The notes beneath the pieces are model-generated. The model did not search any database and was not told the origin of the DNA. It saw only the letters and a program-made list of their open reading frames with translations. This document shows positions 54,068 through 62,209 of a DNA stretch of 64,000 nt, piece by piece (within the stretch, counting starts at the first letter, position 1; the number at the start of each line of letters is the position of its first letter). Location of the stretch: the NCBI GenBank assembly GCA_039919885.1, contig JBDSEV010000086.1, positions 1-64,000 on the forward strand, read 5' to 3'. The DNA comes from JACMLD01 sp039919885. Lineage in GTDB: Bacteria > Bacteroidota > Bacteroidia > Chitinophagales > Chitinophagaceae. The position numbers were made by a program, and so were the translations under genes.

Positions 54068-54973
54068 CTAATTTTTTGTATCCAGAATCACCGGGTTATT
54101 TCCCTTGCCCATAATGATTACTTTGGCATTGGCAGACTTCGCAATTTCCAGTTGTGCCTTTATACTTTCATATTGCAATTGCCGGTCAGTAAGGCTTTCG
54201 CTGATGATGCGCTGGTAATCGGCAATACCCTGCGCTTCCACGCGTTTGCGCTCTGCTTCCTGTCGTTCTTTCTGCAAAACAAACTGCATTTTTTGCGCGT
54301 CCTGCTCCGCATTTATTTTTTGCTCAATGGTCGTTTTTACTGATTGCGGCAGGGTGATGTTGCGCACCAGTAAGTTTTCCAGCAAGAGACCCCTGGTTTT
54401 AAAATCGTTCTCAATTGTTTTGAAAATACGCTGCTGAAATTCATCCCGTTTGGTTGAGTACAAAGCCACGGCGTCATAGTAAACCGCATTGTCGCGGATA
54501 CGTGTACGGGTTATCGGCCGCACAATTTTATCCTCATAATCTTCTCCTGTTTGCGAAAGCAGCATCGGTGCATCGTTGGGTATTACGCGGTACAAAACAG
54601 ACAGGTCAATGGTTACTTCCAGTCCGTCTGCAGTTAAAACACGAATGGCGTCATCTGCTGCTTTGTGGCCTTCGTCCTGGATGCCGCTCATGGTATAATT
54701 TAAGGTTTTTACATCCAGCTTTACAACGTCTACCAGCGGACTGATAAAATGCAGGCCACTGTTCAATACATCCTTCTGTACTTTACCAAATAGTTTTTGC
54801 ACACCTACCTGCCCGGCTTCTATCTGTACCACACAGGCAGTCATAACGCCCAACAGCATTACAACAGCGCCCACGATGCGCACCGGACCTGCAAAGCGTT
54901 TCGTGTTAATATCGCCCCGAACCAGGGCCTGGCCAACAAAGAAAATAATAATACCAAGGATAAGGAATATCAT
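54068..54973 (-). CDS. SPFH/Band-7 (prohibitin-like) membrane protein
   Basis: The start is taken at ATG 54973 (MIFLILGIIIFFVGQALV); a GTG at 55030 would add 19 residues with no family match. The 301-aa protein has two N-terminal membrane helices, then the SPFH domain: VVQIEAGQVGVQKLFGKVQ, LNSGLHFISPLVDVVKLDVK, and ETRTIRDNAV-like RTRIRDNAVYYDAVALYSTK. A long C-terminal coiled coil follows (QDAQKMQFVLQKERQEAERK, then RVEAQGIADYQRI). Such proteins form ring assemblies that organise membrane proteases and lipids. The stress link known for prohibitins is inferred. Confidence 0.9.
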   Translation of the reverse strand: MIFLILGIIIFFVGQALVRGDINTKRFAGPVRIVGAVVMLLGVMTACVVQIEAGQVGVQKLFGKVQKDVLNSGLHFISPLVDVVKLDVKTLNYTMSGIQDEGHKAADDAIRVLTADGLEVTIDLSVLYRVIPNDAPMLLSQTGEDYEDKIVRPITRTRIRDNAVYYDAVALYSTKRDEFQQRIFKTIENDFKTRGLLLENLLVRNITLPQSVKTTIEQKINAEQDAQKMQFVLQKERQEAERKRVEAQGIADYQRIISESLTDRQLQYESIKAQLEIAKSANAKVIIMGKGNNPVILDTKN

Positions 54974-55043
54974 AAAAAAAATTTGAAAAAGGATGCTGTC
55001 AGATGTGCTGTTTACCCAACAAGCGTACACAGATAAAGTTGTA

Positions 55044-55475
55044 TCAACTGCTGTGGTCGGCTACAATTGTCCATTTACCATTTATTTTTTTAAACAGCAA
55101 TGTATAATGACCGCCCACATCCCCCACCGGTCTTTTTAAAAACCACTTGCCCAGTACCCAGTAATAATCAGCAGAAAGTTTTTTAAACTTCAGCATTTCA
55201 AAAAATAATTTGCCCATTTTCTCCTGGCTGTCATAATTTTTTTTATAATTATTAAGCGTGTTGGCATACCCGTAAGTAACCCCGCTTTTACCCACAAACA
55301 TCAGTGAATCATTGTGCCAGTAGCCGCTCATGAATTCTTCCAGGTTGCCCTTGTTCCAGGAACTGGTCTGCCTGTTCAGCAAATCAGTAATTTCTTTTTC
55401 ATCTTTGTTTTTTGTTTGTGCAAAAACCAGGTTGGTAAGCAAACAACCCAAAAGTAGTAAGCGCTGTTTTTTCAT
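55044..55475 (-). CDS. SnoaL/DUF4440-type secreted protein
   Basis: The start is taken at ATG 55475 (MKKQRLLLLGCLLTNLVFAQ), which puts a signal peptide first; the longer frame to 55550 would run into a terminator hairpin. The 143-aa protein has an NTF2-like core: DEKEITDLLNRQTSSWNKGN (about 25-44), LEEFMSGYWHNDSLMFVGKS (about 45-64) and DVGGHYTLLFKKINGKWTIV (about 119-138). This is the DUF4440/SnoaL_3 pattern, a small-molecule-binding or enzyme-like fold. It lies about 70 bp upstream of the SPFH gene on the same strand. Confidence 0.8.
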   Translation of the reverse strand: MKKQRLLLLGCLLTNLVFAQTKNKDEKEITDLLNRQTSSWNKGNLEEFMSGYWHNDSLMFVGKSGVTYGYANTLNNYKKNYDSQEKMGKLFFEMLKFKKLSADYYWVLGKWFLKRPVGDVGGHYTLLFKKINGKWTIVADHSS

Positions 55476-55529
55476 GTTGTGGCATTGTTTATAGCTATTA
55501 AGATAGTCAGCTTTATTGTATTGTTGCAA

Positions 55530-55564
55530 TAAAAAAGTGCCGGGTACCACAGGTACCAGGCACT
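55530..55564 (-). terminator. Rho-independent terminator at the end of the GMC cluster
   Basis: The stem AGTGCC-G-GGTACC, loop ACA, GGTACC-A-GGCACT at 55536-55564, read on the minus strand, is followed by TTTTTTATTG. It ends transcription from the gluconate-2-dehydrogenase-subunit-3/GMC cluster about 220 bp past its last stop (55784), and it insulates the DUF4440 gene from it. Confidence 0.75.
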
Positions 55565-55783
55565 CAACGCAACCGGGCAGTTATTCGCCATCCGGCCGTA
55601 TACAGGCTATCGGTAGAACATTATTACAGCACAAAAATGAACCGGCTGCCGCAAAGGTCTTTCGCTCGTCATCGCTAAAAGCCTTCATCCTGATTGCCTG
55701 CATTGTTTACAAATGCAATATGACAACCGGCTTAACTTTTAAATCCGCCTCATTGTACATGCCGGGGAGCCGGTTGCTGCCGT

Positions 55784-56350
55784 TTAGGTTGCCCAGGCTT
55801 TATCTCCTTTTTTGTAATCAATGCAGCCCTCATATTTTCCCGGAATGGCAACATAACGCAAAGCCTGTGTAGCACCTTCTTTAGAAGTGAAATAGCCAAA
55901 TAAGGTAAGCTGCTTCATCTGGGTAAAATAATGGGTAGGGTCTTCTTTCTTTTTATTGGTCTGGTATTCTTTTGCTTCTTTGTCGAGCGCAGTCAGGAAC
56001 GTAGTTCGCTGCTCCGGCGTAGATTCCATAAAAGATTTTCCGTTGGCTTTTTTACTGGCATCATTCAGTTTACCAATGCCTTCATGGAAAATTTTCTGCT
56101 CTTTTTCGTCGTAACAGTCGTTCACCATCACCGTCATAAAAGTGCCCACTTTTGCAGCTTTTGCACCCGGACTTTTTGTAGTTGGTAAGATGGTGTCGGC
56201 CACCTCGTCTAAAAACGCAACATCTTCTGCGTTAAAAACAGCGCCACCCATCGCAGGTTCGTTTTTACAACCGGTCAGCAGCAGCTCGGCGCCAATAAAA
56301 GCACCCCCGGTAAGGACTGTGATCATTTTTAGAAGCTCTCTTCTGTCCAT
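55784..56350 (-). CDS. Gluconate 2-dehydrogenase subunit-3-family protein (Tat-exported small subunit)
   Basis: This 188-aa protein has a twin-arginine signal with a lipobox-like end (DRRELLKMITVLTGGAFIGA, then LLLTGCKNEP), so it is exported folded and probably tethered to the membrane. The mature part has the family pattern: DVAFLDEVADTILPTTKSPG (about 43-62), VMVNDCYDEKEQKIFHEGI (about 74-92), and LTLFGYFTSKEGATQALRYV (about 148-167). It partners with GMC oxidoreductases that lack a signal, carrying them out by a Tat hitch-hiker route. It is the 3' gene of the GMC array. Confidence 0.9.
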   Translation of the reverse strand: MDRRELLKMITVLTGGAFIGAELLLTGCKNEPAMGGAVFNAEDVAFLDEVADTILPTTKSPGAKAAKVGTFMTVMVNDCYDEKEQKIFHEGIGKLNDASKKANGKSFMESTPEQRTTFLTALDKEAKEYQTNKKKEDPTHYFTQMKQLTLFGYFTSKEGATQALRYVAIPGKYEGCIDYKKGDKAWAT

Positions 56351-56470
56351 ATAGATTGTTTTTATTTTTTTAATAGTTAATTCAATTTTTTACATTCATC
56401 GCGACCTGTGTTCGCCAACAATTGTATGTTGCTGTGTAAACATAGTAACGGGCAAATGCGCGGGTTGCCG

Positions 56471-58201
56471 CTACAAATTTCCCCTTTTCAACTCACTCAC
56501 CGCGTTATCAACTGCACGGGCAGTTAATGCCATAAAAGTAATAGAAGGGTTCTGTGTTCCGGTAGATACCATACATGCACCGTCTGTTACAAATACGTTT
56601 TTGCAGTTATGAAACTGGTTCCATTTATTCAGCAAGGATGTTTTTGGATCTTTTCCCATTCTTACGCCGCCCATTTCATGAATATCATTACCTGGCCGGC
56701 GGCCATTGTCAAAAGGATGAATGTTTTTACATCCGGCTGCATCCAGCATCTCTGCTCCCTGCTGTAAAAAATCTTTTAATACTTTTTCATCATTCTCATC
56801 ATAGCCAACATCTGTTACCAGTAAAGGTATGCCCCAATCGTCTTTTTTATCCGCACTTAACCGCAGCTGATTACTTTCTTTAGGAATGGTTTCGCCCTGC
56901 ATCATCATAGAAACATTCCAGGCTGCTGAAGGCTCGGTCAGTGATTCTTTCCAGTCAGCACCGATGCCTGCTGCACCGCCCTGCTGTCTGCCGCGGCTGG
57001 CACTGTAATGTACCATATAACCGCGTAAAAAACCCGTTTCCTGCTTGTGAACATTTCTGAAATTGGGCATCATAACCGCCGTGGGCCTCCTTCCATAATC
57101 AATCTTATCCGCAAACCCGTCTATGCTGGCGCTGATATTGCCCCGGTAGTTATGAAACGCCACATACTTGCCCAGCAGGCCATTGTCATTTCCCAATCCG
57201 TTGGGGAAGCGGCTGGAAACGGAGTTCAACAAGAGCAGGTTGGTATTAAGACAAGCTGCATTTACAAAAATAATTTTTGCAAAGTAGGTGGTGGTTTGCT
57301 TTGTTTTTGCGTCAATCACCTGCACCCCGGTCGCTTTGCCTTTCTGGGAATCGTACACAATAGCTTGCACGACCGAATCTGGCCTGAGGGTAAGATTGCC
57401 CGTCTTTGCAGCCCATGGCAGGGTAGCTGAATTAGAGCTGAAATACCCGCCAAACGGGCATCCGCGGTAGCAAATATTCCTGGCCTGGCACTGCCCGCGC
57501 CCCTGCTGCAGGTGGATTTCTTTAGGTTTGGTAAGGTGTGCACACCTTCCCTGAATTACATAGCGGTCTTTGTATTTGGCCAGTATTTTTTGCTGGATAT
57601 GTTTTTCCGGACAATTCATTTCCCAGGGTTCCAGGAACTCACCATCCGGCATGGTTTCTATACCATCTTTATTACCGCTGATGCCTGCAAATTTTTCTAC
57701 ATGGCTGTACCAGGGTGCAATGTCTTCATAGCGAATGGGCCAGTCTACGGCAAATCCATCTCTTGCCGGACCTTCAAAATCAAAGCGGCTCCAACGCTGG
57801 GTCTGCCGGGCCCAAATTAATGATTTACCGCCCACCTGGTAGCCGCGTATCCAATCGAACGGTTTTTCCTGAATGTATGGGTGTTCATTGTCTTTTACAA
57901 AGAACTGCTGCGTGGCTTCGTCAAAAGCATAACAGCGGTCCGCTATTGGATTGTCTTTTCTAAGTTGGGAGGTCAGTTGCGTACGGTGCGGAAGCTCCCA
58001 GGGATTCAGGTTGGTAGTGGGATAGTCTTTTATGTGCTTTACATCGCGGCCCCTTTCCAGTACCAGGGTCTTAAGGCCGTGGTCACACAATTCTTTTGCG
58101 GCCCAGCCACCACTGATACCAGAGCCAATAACTATGGCATCAAAGGTATTTTGAGCAACCCCTTTGCTGTTAATGTTGATATGTGATGAATCGCCTGGCA
58201 A
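56471..58201 (-). CDS. GMC-family FAD oxidoreductase, first (3'-most) copy
   Basis: This 576-aa flavoprotein has an N-terminal Rossmann motif VIGSGISGGWAAKEL (about 25-39). A GMC domain follows (GGKSLIWARQTQRWSRFDFE, about 127-146). A Cys-rich stretch (GQCQARNICYRGCPFGGYFS, about 234-253) may bind a cluster or zinc. The C-terminus has IHEMGGVRMGKDP (about 501-513) and NPSITFMALTARA (about 549-561), which supply the active-site His and Asn. It lacks a signal peptide and probably travels with the subunit-3 protein (gap about 120 bp). Substrate is likely a sugar or glycoside (C3 or C1 oxidation). Confidence 0.92.
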   Translation of the reverse strand: MPGDSSHININSKGVAQNTFDAIVIGSGISGGWAAKELCDHGLKTLVLERGRDVKHIKDYPTTNLNPWELPHRTQLTSQLRKDNPIADRCYAFDEATQQFFVKDNEHPYIQEKPFDWIRGYQVGGKSLIWARQTQRWSRFDFEGPARDGFAVDWPIRYEDIAPWYSHVEKFAGISGNKDGIETMPDGEFLEPWEMNCPEKHIQQKILAKYKDRYVIQGRCAHLTKPKEIHLQQGRGQCQARNICYRGCPFGGYFSSNSATLPWAAKTGNLTLRPDSVVQAIVYDSQKGKATGVQVIDAKTKQTTTYFAKIIFVNAACLNTNLLLLNSVSSRFPNGLGNDNGLLGKYVAFHNYRGNISASIDGFADKIDYGRRPTAVMMPNFRNVHKQETGFLRGYMVHYSASRGRQQGGAAGIGADWKESLTEPSAAWNVSMMMQGETIPKESNQLRLSADKKDDWGIPLLVTDVGYDENDEKVLKDFLQQGAEMLDAAGCKNIHPFDNGRRPGNDIHEMGGVRMGKDPKTSLLNKWNQFHNCKNVFVTDGACMVSTGTQNPSITFMALTARAVDNAVSELKRGNL

Positions 58202-58401
58202 TTGTTTTTATAAGATGTTATTAGTAAACGATTATGTTTCGGATCTTATTCTTGCCTGGTAGCTTGGTAGCTATTAGCTTTTAGCTATTAGTGCCACTGC
58301 GCCGCCGCCTGGTGTCTCCCACAACCATCATTTCAGTACTGATTGTGCTTCATCTAAATCATCCATCCGACTAACGGCTCATAGCTAAACGCTAACCGCT
58401 G
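58202..58401. repeat. Spacer with TAGCTATTAG-type repeats (GMC copies 1/2)
   Basis: The spacer holds a run AGCTATTAGCTTTTAGCTAT from about 58270, and a related motif AGCTAAACGCTAACCGCTGC near its right end. Similar motifs occur in the next spacers (60180-60220, 62130-62205) and at about 44580-44610, so it is a dispersed low-complexity family. Confidence 0.6.
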
Positions 58402-60120
58402 CTACAGGTTTCCCTTCTTTAATTCTTTCACTGCAAAATCTGCCGCCCTTGCCGTAAGGGCCATATAGGTAACCGATGGATTCTGACAGGCGGATGATGC
58501 CATACAGGCACCGTCTGTATTAAACACATTTTTTACCTCGTGCAGCTGGTTATTACCATTCAGTACCGAAGTTTTTGGATCTTTTCCCATTCTTGCTGTT
58601 CCCATTTCGTGGATGCACAGTCCGGGATTGGCTTCGGCATCATCAAACGTATAAATATCTTTCATGCCTGTTTGCGCTAACATTTCGGCGGCACTGTCTT
58701 TCATATCTTTCCGCATCGCTCTTTCATTCTCCTTAAACACGCAATCAATATCCAGCAGCGGCAATCCCCATTTATCTTTTTTGTCTTTGCTTAAAGTAGC
58801 GCGGTTGTCCTCGTAGGGCAAATGCTCGCCCCAGCTGCCCAGCCACATAGCCCATCTGCCCGGTTCCGTCATAGATTCTTTTAGTTCGGCACCAATGCCC
58901 TCGTGCGCACCGGTTCTGTTTCTTGAAGCGCCGCCCTGGTAACCAAAGCCACGGACGTAATCTTTTTGTTTCGATTTTTCATTCAGGTTCCTGAAACGCG
59001 GAATATAAATTCCATTGGGCCTTCTTCCGTACGAATACTGGTCTTCAAAACCGTCATAGCTGCCACCGGCCCCTACATGGTAATGATGGTCCATCAAATT
59101 ACGGCCTACCTGGTCACTGCTGTTGCCCAATCCGTTTGGAAACGCGTCTGAGACAGAATGCTGCAGTATATAAGATGATCCAAGCGTAGACGCATTTAAG
59201 AAAATTATTTTTGCAAAATACTCTTCCGTTTGCATGGTAAGCTCATCAATAATGCGCACGCCGGTCGCTTTCTTTTTGTCCTTATCGTACATCACTTCCA
59301 TTACTATCGAATGCGGGCGGAGCGTTAAATTACCGGTTGCAAATGCCACGGGCAGCGTGCCGGAATTGCTGCTGAAATATCCCCCGAAAGGGCATCCCCT
59401 GTCGCATAAGTTACGGTACTGGCAGGGACCCCGGCCATTCCAGCCACGGGTAAGATTGGCTACACGGCCAATGATCATTCTCCTTCCGTCTGTAAACTTT
59501 TCTTTTATTTTACCGGCTACTTCTTTCTCCAGGCAATTCATTTCCATGGGAGGGAGAAAATCACCGTCTGGTAGTTGTGGCATTCCTTCCTTTGAGCCAC
59601 TGATGCCGACAAATTTTTCTACATAGCTGTACCATGGATCAATATCACGGTAACGAATGGGCCAGTCAACCCCATGTCCGTCTTTGGCATTGGCTTCAAA
59701 ATCAAGATCGCTCCAGCGGTAGCATTGCCTGCCCCACATCAGGCTGCGGCCCCCTACATGGTAGCCCCGTATCCAGTCGAACGGCTTTACCTGTGTATAA
59801 GGATGCTCCTTATCGTTTACAAAAAAATGTGCGTTTGATTCGTTGCAAAAACCACGCACCTGTACATGCTGCGCTTCTTTTTGTTGGGCAGTAACCGAAT
59901 TACGGTGCAGCAATTCCCAGGGGGCGAGGTTAGCAGTGGGATAGTCTTTTATATGTTCCACCTTTCGGCCGCGTTCCAGCACAAGCGTCTTGAGTCCTTT
60001 TTCGCAGAGTTCTTTTGCAGCCCATCCACCACTGATGCCACTGCCCACTACAATGGCGTCGTAGGTATGCTGCGTTACCGCTTTATTATTAATATTGATG
60101 TGCAGGGAATCGGCAGGCAT
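58402..60120 (-). CDS. GMC-family FAD oxidoreductase, second copy
   Basis: This 572-aa paralogue of its neighbours has the FAD motif VVGSGISGGWAAKELCE (about 24-40) and RGYHVGGRSLMWGRQCYR (about 120-137). The Cys-rich stretch is QYRNLCDRGCPFGGYFSSNS (about 237-256). The C-terminus has IHEMGTARMGKDPKTSVL (about 497-514) and CQNPSVTYMALTARAADFAV (about 544-563). Both catalytic residues and the flavin site appear intact. No signal peptide is present. The 200-bp spacer before the next copy downstream (56471-58201) carries TAGCTATTAG-type repeats. Confidence 0.92.
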   Translation of the reverse strand: MPADSLHININNKAVTQHTYDAIVVGSGISGGWAAKELCEKGLKTLVLERGRKVEHIKDYPTANLAPWELLHRNSVTAQQKEAQHVQVRGFCNESNAHFFVNDKEHPYTQVKPFDWIRGYHVGGRSLMWGRQCYRWSDLDFEANAKDGHGVDWPIRYRDIDPWYSYVEKFVGISGSKEGMPQLPDGDFLPPMEMNCLEKEVAGKIKEKFTDGRRMIIGRVANLTRGWNGRGPCQYRNLCDRGCPFGGYFSSNSGTLPVAFATGNLTLRPHSIVMEVMYDKDKKKATGVRIIDELTMQTEEYFAKIIFLNASTLGSSYILQHSVSDAFPNGLGNSSDQVGRNLMDHHYHVGAGGSYDGFEDQYSYGRRPNGIYIPRFRNLNEKSKQKDYVRGFGYQGGASRNRTGAHEGIGAELKESMTEPGRWAMWLGSWGEHLPYEDNRATLSKDKKDKWGLPLLDIDCVFKENERAMRKDMKDSAAEMLAQTGMKDIYTFDDAEANPGLCIHEMGTARMGKDPKTSVLNGNNQLHEVKNVFNTDGACMASSACQNPSVTYMALTARAADFAVKELKKGNL

Positions 60121-60348
60121 GCGCGTTATTTTACCAAATGTTCTTTTTATCTAACTGAGTATGAGATTCTATTGATGTTTAGCTGTTAGCCGTTAGTTGT
60201 AAGTCGCTAGCTATTAGTTGTTAGGTGTTAACGTCCGCAATAACCAATCAGCTTCTGTAAATTTTTCCTCCTTAATTAAAAGATAATAGCGAACGGCATC
60301 TATATCTTTTTCCGCGTCAACTAAAAGCTAACAGCCACCAGCTAACCG
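60121..60348. repeat. Spacer with TAGCTATTAG-type repeats (GMC copies 2/3)
   Basis: It contains AGCTGTTAGCCGTTAG and GCTAGCTATTAGTTGTTAGG within 60180-60225, and GCTAACAGCCACCAGCTAAC near its right end. No gene or terminator was seen. Confidence 0.6.
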
Positions 60349-62064
60349 CTATATGTTTCCTTTCTTCAATTCTTCCACCGCAAAACTGGCAGCTCGTGCT
60401 GTGAGTGCCATATAGGTGAGCGAAGGATTTACACAGGAGGACGACGTCATGCAGGCACCATCGGTAAGAAATACATTTTTTGCATCCCATACCTGGTTAT
60501 TTAGATTGAGCACGGATGTTTTTGGATCCTTGCCCATTCTTGCACTACCCATCTCGTGTATACCATCACCGATCTCATGGCCATTATCGCGCGACTTAAT
60601 ATTTTTTACATTTGCTGCTTCCAGCATGGCCACCGCCTCGGAAACAATCTCCTTTCTCATTTTAAATTCATTCTCCTGCAATACTGCGTCCATGGCCAAT
60701 ATGGGAAGGCCCCATTTGTCTTTTCTTTCTTTATCAAGGCTGATGGTATTATTGTGGTGTGGTAACAGTTCGCCAAAGCCACTAATATTCATTGTCCAGG
60801 AGCCCGGCTCGGTCAGTGCATCTTTAAAGTCTGCCCCAATGGTTACTTCCTCCATTGGTCGGTTATACCCGTCCCTGCTGGCGCCGCCCTGGTAACCAAA
60901 GCCGCGCAGGTAATCTCTTTTATCGCCGTTCATATTTACAAACCGGGGTATATAAATACCGTTCGCACGGCGGCCAAAATAATACTTGTCTTCAAATCCT
61001 TCTACCGTGCCGGCGGCACCAAGGTTGTAATGATGATCCATAATATTGTGGCCCAGCTCACCGCTGCTGCTGCCCAAACCTTCCGGCCACACATCGGTAG
61101 CAGAGTTCATCAACACCCAAGCGCTATTCAACGCGGAGGCATTTACGAAAACAATTTTTGAGAAAAACTCGTAGGTTTTATTGGTCTCTGCGTCTACTAT
61201 TTCTACGCCTTTGGCTTTTTTTGTATCCTTATCGTAGATGATTTTTGAAACAATGCTCCATGGCCGTACCGTCAGGTTGCCGGTAGCCCTTGCCGCCGGC
61301 AGCGTGGAAGACTGTGTGCTGAAATAGGCACCAAACTGGCAGCCTTCCCAGCAACGGTTCCGGAACTGGCACGCGGTTCTTCCGCTGATGGGCGCGGTAA
61401 GATTGGCTACCCTTCCAATAAACATATGGCGGTCTCCTTTCCATTTTTCTTTTATCCGAGCAGCTACATCTTTCTCTACACAGGTCATGTCCATGGGGGG
61501 CAAAAAATGTCCGTCGGGTAAATGGGCCAGGCCTTCCATAGATCCGCTTACGCCAATGTGTTTTTCAACTTTATCGTACCAGGGCGCTATATCTCGGTAA
61601 CGGATAGGCCAGTCTATGGCCCAGCCGTCTTTTGCATTGGCTTCAAAATCAAGATCGCTCCAGCGATAGCTTTGCCTGCCCCATAAAATAGAACGGCCGC
61701 CCAACTGGTAAGCACGCCACCATCTGAAAGGTTTTATTTCATGGTAGGGCGCGTCGTTGTCAACTACCCAGGAATCAATATTGCCCTCGGTTTTCCCCCA
61801 GGTACGGGCAATCACGGGCCGGTCTTTTAATTGTGCTTTTGTAACCGTGCCGCGGTGTTCAAAATCCCAGGGATCTTTTGTAGCAGTTTTATAATCTTTG
61901 ATGTGTTCAAAATTCCGGCCGCGTTCCAGCATCAGTACCTTCAGGCCTTTTTCTGTTAATTCTTTGGCCGCCCATCCGCCACTGATGCCAGACCCGATTA
62001 CGATAGCATCGTACGTATTTTGTGCAACGGCTTTATTATTGATATTAAGAGAATCTCCTGGCAT
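60349..62064 (-). CDS. GMC-family FAD oxidoreductase, third copy
   Basis: This 571-aa paralogue has the FAD motif VIGSGISGGWAAKELTE (about 22-38), WRAYQLGGRSILWGRQSYR (about 117-135), and CQFRNRCWEGCQFGAYFSTQ (about 233-252), where the CP of the first two copies is replaced by CQ. The C-terminus has IHEMGSARMGKDPKTSVL (about 495-512) and CVNPSLTYMALTARAASFAV (about 543-562). It is closest to the fourth copy in the middle region (YFGRRANGIYIPRF). The spacer on its downstream side is about 230 bp. Confidence 0.92.
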   Translation of the reverse strand: MPGDSLNINNKAVAQNTYDAIVIGSGISGGWAAKELTEKGLKVLMLERGRNFEHIKDYKTATKDPWDFEHRGTVTKAQLKDRPVIARTWGKTEGNIDSWVVDNDAPYHEIKPFRWWRAYQLGGRSILWGRQSYRWSDLDFEANAKDGWAIDWPIRYRDIAPWYDKVEKHIGVSGSMEGLAHLPDGHFLPPMDMTCVEKDVAARIKEKWKGDRHMFIGRVANLTAPISGRTACQFRNRCWEGCQFGAYFSTQSSTLPAARATGNLTVRPWSIVSKIIYDKDTKKAKGVEIVDAETNKTYEFFSKIVFVNASALNSAWVLMNSATDVWPEGLGSSSGELGHNIMDHHYNLGAAGTVEGFEDKYYFGRRANGIYIPRFVNMNGDKRDYLRGFGYQGGASRDGYNRPMEEVTIGADFKDALTEPGSWTMNISGFGELLPHHNNTISLDKERKDKWGLPILAMDAVLQENEFKMRKEIVSEAVAMLEAANVKNIKSRDNGHEIGDGIHEMGSARMGKDPKTSVLNLNNQVWDAKNVFLTDGACMTSSSCVNPSLTYMALTARAASFAVEELKKGNI

Positions 62065-62209
62065 GTGTTGTTTGTTATATGAAGAACAATATAATGAACG
62101 TGGTTGCTGATCGTATTAAAAAGTAGCAGTTGCTGATTGTTAGCTGTTCGCTGCTAGTATTAATGACAATTGATATTGTTTGTGAATTGCTAACGGCTAA
62201 AAGCTATTC

